A stretch of 22,148 nt of DNA from an uncultured Bacteroidota bacterium (GTDB taxonomy: Bacteria; Bacteroidota; Bacteroidia; NS11-12g; UBA955), in assembly GCA_903879775.1 (NCBI GenBank), contig CAIRMY010000332.1, positions 1 to 22,148 of the forward strand, read 5' to 3'. The notes beneath the pieces were generated by a model, which worked only from the letters and a program-made list of their open reading frames with translations, made no database searches and was not told where the DNA came from. Of the stretch, positions 7,832 to 15,286 are shown in pieces (the stretch's first letter is position 1; each line of letters opens with the position of its first letter). Made by a program: the position numbers and the translations under genes.

Positions 7832-8697
7832 TCAGGAATATAAAATCACTATTGATGTTTGTAGCTTTATTTTTGGTACAGCCTATCTTTGCTCAAGATG
7901 ATGATCTTCTTGGTGATGAACCTGGAAACAATGAACCCGAATATGTTGATTTTGCTTTCAAAACTACAAAAGTTGTGAATTTGCAAAGCATTGAAATGTT
8001 AGGTGCCGGAGTTTTCGATTTTAAAATGAATCATCGATTTGGGTCAATTAACAATGGTGCTGTCAACGCCTTTGGTTTGGATTTAGCAACAATTCGTTTT
8101 GGTGGAGAATACGGTATCAATAAAAATTTGATGGCTGGTATTGGTCGAAGTAATCTTGGGAATCTCAAAAATGTTGACGCTTATGTGAAATACAGAATAT
8201 TACGTCAAGTAAAAGGTAATAAAATGCCTTTTACAGCAATGTTGTTTTATGGAATTGAAAATAAAATTGGACCTGAATATGATCAATTGGATTATACAAA
8301 TAGATTGACACATACGGCGCAATTGATTATTGGTAAGAAAATTTCAGAAGGATTTAGTTTTCAATTATCTCCATCACTTGTTTGGGGAAGTTATTTTGGT
8401 AGAACCTATTCAAATATAGCGCTCGGAATTGGAATGCGTCAGAAATTAACCAAAAGAACCACCATGAATTTGGAATATATACCAGTACTCACAAACAATG
8501 AATACATTCAAAATAGTTTGTCTGTAGGTTTTGATATTGAAACTGGAGGACACGTTTTTCAAATCCATTTTACAAATAGTAAAGGGTTGAATGAGGCTCA
8601 GTTTATTGCAAATACCAGAGAAACTTGGGATACTTATGGAATTCGATTTGGTTTTAATTTGTCGCGCGTGTTTACAATTGTAAAACCGAAAAATTAA
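7825..8697 (+). CDS. DUF5777-like outer-membrane beta-barrel protein, second copy
   Basis: A 290-residue paralog of the preceding barrel. It has a signal peptide ending PIFA-QDD, a short acidic N-terminus of the mature chain (DDDLLGDE), then VVNLQSIEMLGAGVFDFKMNH, HRFGSINNG, YGINKNLMAGIGRSNL and VKYRILR, which align in order with the first copy. C-terminal HVFQIHFTNSKGLNEAQF corresponds to HAFQISLSNTRSFNEPYF in copy one. The two may assemble together or be specialised duplicates. Its stop is shared with the convergent membrane glycosyltransferase gene in a 4-base overlap. I infer an outer-membrane location and cannot tell whether it is a pore, a cytochrome sheath or a ligand-binding barrel. 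Confidence 0.82.
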   Translation: MVIRNIKSLLMFVALFLVQPIFAQDDDLLGDEPGNNEPEYVDFAFKTTKVVNLQSIEMLGAGVFDFKMNHRFGSINNGAVNAFGLDLATIRFGGEYGINKNLMAGIGRSNLGNLKNVDAYVKYRILRQVKGNKMPFTAMLFYGIENKIGPEYDQLDYTNRLTHTAQLIIGKKISEGFSFQLSPSLVWGSYFGRTYSNIALGIGMRQKLTKRTTMNLEYIPVLTNNEYIQNSLSVGFDIETGGHVFQIHFTNSKGLNEAQFIANTRETWDTYGIRFGFNLSRVFTIVKPKN

Positions 8698-10631
8698 TTG
8701 ATGCCATATTGAAAAGGATTTCCACTGAATCGGTAAATACTAATCGGTATATTTTTGATTGTTATATTCTTGGTTTCAACGGTGATTCTTAAGTCTGTAT
8801 TTGCATTCCATTTTGGAATATCAGAAAGCTTAATCACATGGAATGCTGCATTGAATCCAGCATTCCAATAATCTGAACATTGGGTATATCGAAAATCGAT
8901 TTGATCTTGAGTTTCAGTGTTTGAAAAGATACTTTTCTTTTGATTGATTAGTGCTGTCACAATCTTTGCGTCTGCATAGTTTTCATTGTTGTCAAGTTTA
9001 ATGACAATTAAATCATTGGGTTGAATTTCCTTTTTGACATCATTCATCTGATCAACAATATATTTTCCAAAATAATCGCTAGAAAATGAAAATGAATGAT
9101 TTACATTGGGGTAAATTGAAGTTTGGTTTGCTAAAATTAATGGAAATTGACCTCTGCGGTTATTGTTGGATTTGCTGAAATAATTGGAATCCGCCAGCTG
9201 TGTAATATTGAATTCATCAATTTGACCACCAATGTATTGAGAATGGACTTTTGAATTTGGGAAATAATAATAAAGTAAAGGTCTAAGTTCTGGTTTTGTA
9301 CCTGAATTGGAGAAAAATCTTAATGTAGATTTCCCAGAAAGTGATTTGAGCATTTGATTGAATTCTTTAATTGAATATTTCAATGTGCTTAAATTTAAAA
9401 TTGAATGGTGATTGTTTAAATTTAAACTTGGATTGATGTTGTTTTGATGAAATTGAAAAACATCATTGGGGCCATCAATAAAATTAAAAGTTTTTGAGTT
9501 TAAAGAAGCATTTAAAGTTGTAATTTGACTTGCATATACCTCATTGATTTCAACATCATAGCGGTGTTTAACGGCAAACAAATGAAATACAGATACAATA
9601 CCAAAAGAAATCATAGAAAAGTTGAAAATGACCCTTGGAATACTTTGAAAGAAATATCCGATGCCTATGAATAACAAAGGTGCTGAAAAATATAAAACAT
9701 TGTTTTGCAAGACTGGTTTAGCGTGAATGGAATACCCATATCCAATAATCATCGGTAAAGCCCAGAGAGATATGAATGTCAATGTCATACCCAAATTTAG
9801 AGGCGTTTTTTGTTTCTTGTTGAAATACAACCCAGTACCAATAAGCAAAACGGTGAATGCTAACAGTAAATCTGATTGATTAAAATTATAAAATAAATGG
9901 TTAATAAAGAAAGATGAATCAGGTTTGCCTAGCCAATCTAAACCACCATTTTTAAATTGGTTCAACACAATTGAAATTTGAGGAATCGCCAAAATACAAA
10001 ACAGCCCAAAAGCAATCAATAAATCTTTTCTCTTTGCCTGTTGAAATAGAAAAACATAGGCAATGATTATGAAAGTAGTTAAGGTAGCAAAATGATGGGT
10101 ATAAAATGCACCTATTGCAAAAATGGAGATCAAAATCGAACTTCTTCGATTTGCAAATGCGTTTTTATTTGAAATATCCAATTGCCATAGTGCGGCAAGA
10201 GTGAAAAACTGCCCAAAAATATAAGGCCTAACCCATAAAGATAGATCGACTTCCCACCACAATATTGACATGCAAAGCATTGCGAAATAGGCTGGCTGTA
10301 ATCCAAGTATTTTCTTGGTAACGATGAATGTCAATATAACATTGGCTAATCCAAATAGGGCCGCGATGATTTTCAATGGCATGAGATTGGTTGAAAATTG
10401 CTTGACCCAAAGCCAAATAAATGTTTGAACCCCTGCTGGGTGTCCATCGACTAATATTCCATTGTAAATATGTTGGTGCCAATTTAAAGCATTCTGTGCC
10501 CTGAAAATAGCACTTAACTCGTCTGAATCGAATTGGAATTGTTCAATTTTGTAAAATCGTAAGAAAATAGCTAAGCCTAAAATTAAGCCAAAGGGTAGTG
10601 ATTTATAGATCTTTTCCTTTGAAAATTGCAT
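8694..10631 (-). CDS. GT-C family membrane glycosyltransferase-like protein (PMT/ArnT-like)
   Basis: A 645-residue integral membrane protein. After a first membrane segment (about 12-28) comes FQFDSDELSA (33-42), the acidic first-loop motif typical of GT-C transferases, and DGHPAG (62-67), a conserved loop of the GT39/PMT-like group. Roughly nine or more further hydrophobic segments follow to about residue 360, then a soluble, probably extracytoplasmic C-terminal region of about 280 residues. Such enzymes transfer sugars from polyprenyl-phosphate donors to proteins or envelope glycans; donor and acceptor here are unknown. Its start overlaps the upstream gene's stop by one base (TAATG). The C-terminal domain is not one I recognise. 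Confidence 0.75.
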   Translation of the reverse strand: MQFSKEKIYKSLPFGLILGLAIFLRFYKIEQFQFDSDELSAIFRAQNALNWHQHIYNGILVDGHPAGVQTFIWLWVKQFSTNLMPLKIIAALFGLANVILTFIVTKKILGLQPAYFAMLCMSILWWEVDLSLWVRPYIFGQFFTLAALWQLDISNKNAFANRRSSILISIFAIGAFYTHHFATLTTFIIIAYVFLFQQAKRKDLLIAFGLFCILAIPQISIVLNQFKNGGLDWLGKPDSSFFINHLFYNFNQSDLLLAFTVLLIGTGLYFNKKQKTPLNLGMTLTFISLWALPMIIGYGYSIHAKPVLQNNVLYFSAPLLFIGIGYFFQSIPRVIFNFSMISFGIVSVFHLFAVKHRYDVEINEVYASQITTLNASLNSKTFNFIDGPNDVFQFHQNNINPSLNLNNHHSILNLSTLKYSIKEFNQMLKSLSGKSTLRFFSNSGTKPELRPLLYYYFPNSKVHSQYIGGQIDEFNITQLADSNYFSKSNNNRRGQFPLILANQTSIYPNVNHSFSFSSDYFGKYIVDQMNDVKKEIQPNDLIVIKLDNNENYADAKIVTALINQKKSIFSNTETQDQIDFRYTQCSDYWNAGFNAAFHVIKLSDIPKWNANTDLRITVETKNITIKNIPISIYRFSGNPFQYGIN

Positions 10632-11917
10632 TAGGTTTTTTGCTTATTCTTTTGGGCTGAAGGAAATAAAATGTTGTTTAAAATTAACCTGTAACCAGGA
10701 CTATTTGGATGTAGATTTAAATCGGTTGGCTGTTCTCCAACTAAATGTTGGTAATCTTCTGGGTCATGCCCTCCGAAAAACGTCCATGTCCCTTTACCCA
10801 TGCTACCATGGATATACCGAGCTTCGTTAATTAAAGCATTTTCACCCATCACCAAAACATCACTTTTGACCAATTCCTTATTAAATGCTGTCGTTTGCCC
10901 CATGAAGCCTTTGATGGTTCTTGTATGATTTTGGCATAAAATACTTGGAATTAAATCCCACTTGGCAGAATAATCAAACAATGTAAACAAATCTGTTTCT
11001 TCTGTTACGCCTCTTCCTTGAGGGTTTACATCGATATTGCTAAATTCATATACGTAAGGATCACTTTCCAAAATAAAATTCTTGAAAGCAAAACACTGCG
11101 TGTAATCTAATTTTTGTTGCGCATTGCGATCTGAAGGATCTCCGTCGAACATGACTTCACAAATGTCGGTATTTTGGGCAGCAAGTGAAATGTCATAAGT
11201 GTCAGTTGCACTGCACATTGCAAATAAAAACCCACCACCCAAGCAGAAGTCTCTGATTTTGAGAACAACATTCTTTTTAAGTTCACGAACCGATTTATAA
11301 CCATGTTTGCGCGCCATATTTTCGCCCTCCTTTACTTCTGCTTGATACCAAGGCGCTGTTGAATATGAAGAGAAGAATTTACCAAATTGGCCTGTAAAAT
11401 CTTCGTGATGTAAGTGCAACCAGTCATAGTCAACAAGTTTGCCATCAAGAACTTCATCATCGAAAACAACGGTATATGGAATTTCGGCATAACTTAACAC
11501 CATTGTCACGGCATCGTCCCAAGGCTGTTTTGTTTTGGGAGAGTATACTGCAATTTTAGGGGCATTTAACAACTTCACCATATTCATATTTACGGAAGGG
11601 TCGGCAATTGTATTTTCGATACCGTTGGCCTCCGAATTGGTAATGATGTCAAAACTGATTCCTCTAGTTTTGCATTCTGTTTCAAGAATATTTGTGTAGG
11701 GCGACATAAAACTACCACCTCTATAATTGAGAAGCCAAGTAACTTCTGTTTTTTGTTTCTCGAGTAACCAAAATGCAATTCCATATGATTTTAAATGATT
11801 CTTTTGGGATTCATCCATTGGAATGAGAATTTGATTTGCTTTGGCTAGCAAAAACATCCCTCCGAAAAATAATGTGAAAAGAAAGCGTTTCAATTTGAAT
11901 TGTGTTTTAAAAATCAT
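10631..11917 (-). CDS. Secreted 'asparagine synthetase B-like' protein of unknown function
   Basis: A 428-residue exported protein. The ATG at 11917 gives the signal peptide ending LAKA-NQ; an earlier start would need TTG. The sequence matches a conserved Bacteroidota family that databases often label asparagine synthetase B. It lacks an N-terminal nucleophile Cys and an ATP-pyrophosphatase motif, so that name is very doubtful. Distinctive stretches are GIAFWLLEKQKTEVTWLLNYRGGSF, SPKTKQPWDDAV, DWLHLHHEDFTGQF (histidine cluster about 168-171) and GGGFLFAMCSATD (Cys235), which resembles a class-I glutamine-amidotransferase-like or ThuA-like nucleophile elbow. It is coupled to the membrane glycosyltransferase gene downstream. 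An extracytoplasmic enzyme is plausible; the substrate is unknown. Confidence 0.75.
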   Translation of the reverse strand: MIFKTQFKLKRFLFTLFFGGMFLLAKANQILIPMDESQKNHLKSYGIAFWLLEKQKTEVTWLLNYRGGSFMSPYTNILETECKTRGISFDIITNSEANGIENTIADPSVNMNMVKLLNAPKIAVYSPKTKQPWDDAVTMVLSYAEIPYTVVFDDEVLDGKLVDYDWLHLHHEDFTGQFGKFFSSYSTAPWYQAEVKEGENMARKHGYKSVRELKKNVVLKIRDFCLGGGFLFAMCSATDTYDISLAAQNTDICEVMFDGDPSDRNAQQKLDYTQCFAFKNFILESDPYVYEFSNIDVNPQGRGVTEETDLFTLFDYSAKWDLIPSILCQNHTRTIKGFMGQTTAFNKELVKSDVLVMGENALINEARYIHGSMGKGTWTFFGGHDPEDYQHLVGEQPTDLNLHPNSPGYRLILNNILFPSAQKNKQKT

Positions 11918-11947
11918 TTGCAAGAGCGAAAATAAGCTTCGTTCTCG

Positions 11948-11955
11948 TATTTTTG
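11948..11955 (+). promoter_or_regulatory. -7 box upstream of the FAD oxidoreductase gene
   Basis: TATTTTTG matches TAnnTTTG exactly and ends 4 bases before the GTG start, so transcription would begin at or very near the start codon. The nearest TTTG on the plus strand ends at 11920, a 27-base spacing that is longer than usual, so the -33 element is weak or absent. Confidence 0.4.
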
Positions 11956-11959
11956 CTAA

Positions 11960-12655
11960 GTGTTTGTAGAAATAACTGATATAATCGACGAATCACCTAG
12001 GGTAAAACGATTTATATTGAGCACTTTAGATGGCTCAAATATTGAGTTTTTACCAGGTCAATTTGTAACAATTTACAACCGCAATTGGCCTGAATTTTCA
12101 AATACCCGAAGTTATTCAATTGCTTCGTCGGATACTTGTTCAAATTCAATTGAACTATGCATCGCATTGAATGAAAATGGGTTATTTACGCCTTGGCTTT
12201 TCCAATTAAATAAAGGAGAACAATTAGAAATTTCAGAACCGCAAGGCCAATTCGTTTATAAACAAGAGTATGCACCATTTTCAAGTGTTTTTATTTGTAC
12301 AGGAACGGGAGTCGCTCCATTTTTAAGTATGATTCAAAGTGCTTTAAATATTGGCCAAAGTTCGGTTTATTTAGTGTTTGGAAATCGAAAATTTGATGAT
12401 ATTTTATACCGTGAACATTTTGAAAGTTTAAGTGCTGAATATCCTAATTTTCATTTTGTGCCTGTTTTAAGTCAAGAAAATGCATATGTAAACAATGGTT
12501 ATGTACATGCGTATTACGCATCAATTTTGAGGGATATTGGAGGCGATGCCAGAATTTTTGTTTGTGGGTGGAAGAATATGTGTAGTGAAACGCGAGACAA
12601 ATTGAAACAAATGGGGTACAATCGCAAGCAATATTTTTTTGAACAATACAACTAA
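11960..12655 (+). CDS. FAD/NAD(P)-binding oxidoreductase (ferredoxin-NADP reductase family)
   Basis: A 231-residue flavin reductase. The N-terminal FAD barrel contains RSYSIAS (50-56), the typical RxYS flavin-binding site, and LPGQFV just before it. The NAD(P) half has GTGVAP (115-120) for pyrophosphate binding, FGNR (140-143) and VCGWKNMC (201-208) corresponding to the C-G-P-x-M motif near the nicotinamide. No iron-sulfur domain is present, so electrons are exchanged with a separate carrier. GTG at 11960 is the only reasonable start because an in-frame TAA immediately precedes it and the protein aligns from there. It is divergent from the secreted protein gene with 42 bases between starts. 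The physiological partner is unknown. Confidence 0.88.
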   Translation: MFVEITDIIDESPRVKRFILSTLDGSNIEFLPGQFVTIYNRNWPEFSNTRSYSIASSDTCSNSIELCIALNENGLFTPWLFQLNKGEQLEISEPQGQFVYKQEYAPFSSVFICTGTGVAPFLSMIQSALNIGQSSVYLVFGNRKFDDILYREHFESLSAEYPNFHFVPVLSQENAYVNNGYVHAYYASILRDIGGDARIFVCGWKNMCSETRDKLKQMGYNRKQYFFEQYN

Positions 12656-12894
12656 ACCTAAACATAAATGGGGTTAGAAGGGTTAGAATGAGAAGAGAAG
12701 GGTTAGAATGATTAGAATGATTGTGGGGAAAGAATTGCAAAAAATGCAAATAATTTTGTGGTATGTGAATAAACTCTTATTATTGCACTCGATTTGAGGA
12801 GTATCGGGGTTTTTCCCTAAGACTTTTTTCCCTTCTAAGGAATTCACTCAATCAAATAAACCAACTAAAATTATTTATTTCGTTATCACAAGAT
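12656..12894 (+). promoter_or_regulatory. Leader/intergenic region before rho
   Basis: This 239-base gap holds a purine-rich direct repeat cluster (listed separately), a TAATTTTG at 12751-12758 that fits the -7 consensus but has no TTG at normal spacing, and then about 130 bases of AT-rich leader. If that -7 box is used, the rho mRNA has a leader long enough for Rho autoregulation as known in E. coli, but I see no diagnostic site for it. A poor hairpin at 12816-12840 has one mismatch and no following U-run. Confidence 0.35.
12671..12720. repeat. Short direct repeats GGGTTAGAA / TTAGAATGA
   Basis: GGGTTAGAA occurs at 12671-12679, 12680-12688 and 12700-12708. The last runs into two adjacent copies of TTAGAATGA (12703-12711 and 12712-12720), and a purine-only AGAAGAGAA fills 12691-12699. 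Only 15 bases separate the end of the upstream gene from the first unit. It could be a slippage-prone microsatellite or a protein-binding array; nothing in the sequence decides. Confidence 0.75.
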
Positions 12895-14733
12895 ATGGCA
12901 AATACACCGGATCTCGGTAAAATGAGTGTTGCAGACCTGCGTACAATGGCAACTGCATTAGAATTACAGGGCATTGAAAAATTGAAAAAGCCTGAATTGA
13001 TTTCCGCAATTGAAAAAATTGCGAATGCAGAGAGTCAATCAAATAGCACCGAAAAGTTAGATGTTAAGGAAGTTGTTTCTGAGGGAAATCAAAAACGCAA
13101 ACGTGTGCCTGTTTCTGAAAGTTTGCCTATTCAACCAAAAGAAGTAAAATCAAATGGGGTAGATGATGTGGCAAAAGCATTGCAATCCGAAAACCAAACA
13201 ACTGGTGAAACTGAAAACACAGAAGCTGATAAAGAAAAAAGAAATTTTAGAGAGCGTAGAAATAAAAACAAAAACAACGCTCAAAATGAAATCGTTTCTG
13301 AAAACAAACCTGCGGTAATGAATGAAATGCCAAAAGTAGAATCAACTGATTTAAAGCAAGGCGAACATAAAAACCAAAGGAATCAGAACCCAAATCAGAA
13401 TTCAAATCCCAATTCCAATCAGAATAACCGTCAGCACAACAATCAGCGAAACGAGAATCGAAACAATCCAAACAATCCAAATCCAAACAGAAATCAACCC
13501 AAGCACAACCTTGAGGAAACTACAAATACACATGTTGAGCCAATAGAAAAACCACAGCCACCAAAAGAAACTGAAGATGAAAAACGCAAACGCGAAATAC
13601 TGACTCAGTTAATGGAGATGGAAGGTGTTGTGTTTACCCAAGGTGTATTGGAGACGGTTCCTGATGGATATGGCTTTTTGAGATCCCCAGACTATAACTA
13701 TATGGCATCGCCAGATGATGTATATGTTCCTGGGTATATGATTAAGCAAAACGGGCTTAAAGTTGGCGATACAATCAGAGGAAGTATACGTCCCCCAAAA
13801 GACAATGAAAAATACTTCTGTTTGGTTAAAATAGAATCTGTAAATGGCAAAACACCTGAGGAAGTAAGAGACAGGGTTGCTTTTGAACATTTAACACCAT
13901 TGTTTCCAGATGAAAAATTGAATCTTTGCGACAATTCAAAGAATTACCCGAATAGAATAATTGATTTGGTTTCGCCAATTGGTAAAGGTCAAAGGGGATT
14001 AATTGTAGCACAGCCCAAAACGGGTAAAACATGGTTGTTGAAAGGAATTGCAAATGCAATTGCTGCCAATCATCCAGAGGTTTATATGATTATCTTGCTT
14101 ATCGATGAGCGTCCTGAAGAGGTAACCGATATGGCTCGAAGTGTGCGCGCTGAAGTTGTTGCAAGCACATTCGATGAACCTGCTGATAAACATGTAAAAC
14201 TAACCAATATGGTTTTGGAAAAAGCAAAACGATTGGTAGAATGTGGACATGATGTTGTGATATTGTTGGATTCAATTACGCGATTGGCAAGGGCTTACAA
14301 TACGGTTCAGCCTGCATCGGGTAAAATATTATCGGGTGGTGTAGATGCAAATGCATTGCACAAGCCTAAGAGATTTTTTGGTGCAGCAAGAAACATTGAA
14401 AATGGTGGTTCTTTAACAATTATTGCCACTGCTTTAACGGATACTGGTTCAAAAATGGACGAAGTTATTTTTGAAGAATTCAAAGGAACTGGCAACATGG
14501 AATTACAATTGGATCGCAAATTGGCAAACAAACGTATTTTCCCTTCGATTGATATTTTAGCATCAAGCACAAGAAGAGAAGATTTATTGATTGATAAAGT
14601 TTCATTGCAAAGAATGTGGGTGCTGAGAAATCATTTGTCAGATATGAACCCTGAAGAAGCCATGAATACATTCTTGAGATACATGCAAAACACTAAAGAT
14701 AACAACGAATTCTTGGTGAGCATGAACGGTTAA
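12895..14733 (+). CDS. rho: Transcription termination factor Rho with long Asn-rich insertion
   Basis: A 612-residue hexameric RNA helicase that ends transcription; the E. coli protein has 419 residues. Order: Rho_N helix bundle (about 7-45); a disordered segment (about 46-230) rich in Asn, Gln, Lys and Glu, densest at 158-205; cold-shock-like RNA-binding domain (about 245-325) with DGYGFLR; and the RecA-like motor. In the motor, Walker A is QPKTGKT (373-379), DERPEEV follows at 404-410, Walker B is VVILLDS (454-460), the Q-loop region is SGGVDANALHKPKRFFGAARN, and the R-loop region is LTDTGSKMD. All core motifs are intact, so it should be active. The insertion lies between Rho_N and the primary RNA site, the usual position in Bacteroidota. 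It stands alone after a 239-base leader. Confidence 0.98.
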   Translation: MANTPDLGKMSVADLRTMATALELQGIEKLKKPELISAIEKIANAESQSNSTEKLDVKEVVSEGNQKRKRVPVSESLPIQPKEVKSNGVDDVAKALQSENQTTGETENTEADKEKRNFRERRNKNKNNAQNEIVSENKPAVMNEMPKVESTDLKQGEHKNQRNQNPNQNSNPNSNQNNRQHNNQRNENRNNPNNPNPNRNQPKHNLEETTNTHVEPIEKPQPPKETEDEKRKREILTQLMEMEGVVFTQGVLETVPDGYGFLRSPDYNYMASPDDVYVPGYMIKQNGLKVGDTIRGSIRPPKDNEKYFCLVKIESVNGKTPEEVRDRVAFEHLTPLFPDEKLNLCDNSKNYPNRIIDLVSPIGKGQRGLIVAQPKTGKTWLLKGIANAIAANHPEVYMIILLIDERPEEVTDMARSVRAEVVASTFDEPADKHVKLTNMVLEKAKRLVECGHDVVILLDSITRLARAYNTVQPASGKILSGGVDANALHKPKRFFGAARNIENGGSLTIIATALTDTGSKMDEVIFEEFKGTGNMELQLDRKLANKRIFPSIDILASSTRREDLLIDKVSLQRMWVLRNHLSDMNPEEAMNTFLRYMQNTKDNNEFLVSMNG

Positions 14734-14919
14734 TATTCTAGTTTGACTGAGGTTTTGCACATTTTGAAGTTGTAACTTTTGTCATGTAAGCTTGTGATTA
14801 TTTATAAATCAGTCATTTAATATCCATTGCACACAATAGAATACTCGTTTGAAAAATGTGAATAAACCACTACACACTGAAAAGAAACCAATGTTAATTT
14901 TACCATCGAATTTAAGTTT

Positions 14920-15243
14920 ATGGATAAATTAAAAGTTGTTACGGATTATTCTAAATTGTCTCCAGAGTTATTGGAGCTTTTTAACGAGACATACCCACAA
15001 GGAATTGCTGGGAAGACCATTCGTTTCCCGAATTCTAAAGGAGAAATTGTAACTGCAGTGAGATTGGAAACAGAGGATAGAATTTATTTGGTGAAATTAA
15101 GTGCTAAGGCAAAAGAAATTTTAACCGAAGAAGATTTAGATGAAATGATTCGTCCTTTAGGTAAAGAGGCTGAAGCAGAAGCGGAGGAAGAAGAAGAGGC
15201 AGAAGAAGATGCACCGTCTAAAGACGACAGAGAAGACGATTAA
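14920..15243 (+). CDS. Small conserved acidic protein of unknown function
   Basis: A 107-residue protein. Residues 1-80 form a compact, mixed-charge region (SPELLELFNETYPQGIAGKTIRFPNSKGEIVTAVRLET, then AKAKEILTEEDLDEMIRPLG). Residues 81-107 are an almost purely Glu/Ala/Asp tail. Similar Bacteroidota proteins are known only as hypothetical, sometimes carrying a doubtful 'DNA primase' label; no primase motif is visible here. An acidic tail of this kind is common in proteins that bind basic partners or act as ionic tethers, but no partner is evident. It lies 186 bases after rho, in which I see no clear promoter or terminator, and 43 bases before the dehydrogenase gene. Confidence 0.75.
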   Translation: MDKLKVVTDYSKLSPELLELFNETYPQGIAGKTIRFPNSKGEIVTAVRLETEDRIYLVKLSAKAKEILTEEDLDEMIRPLGKEAEAEAEEEEEAEEDAPSKDDREDD

Positions 15244-15286
15244 TACGAAGTTTGGAAATTGACCCAGAATGTGTCAATTTTGAAAC

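Noticed and set aside
12670..12727. G-quadruplex in the GGGTTAGAA repeat region
   Set aside because: Four G-runs exist but two of the loops between them are about 16-22 bases, too long for a stable quadruplex call.
12444..12749. 101-codon minus-strand open frame across the end of the FAD oxidoreductase gene
   Set aside because: Mostly antisense to a well supported coding region; the His- and Phe-rich product looks like a reverse-frame translation.
12816..12840. Hairpin CCTAAGA / TCTAAGG in the rho leader as an attenuator or terminator
   Set aside because: One A-A mismatch in a 7-bp stem, an 11-base loop, and the T-run lies in the loop rather than after the stem.
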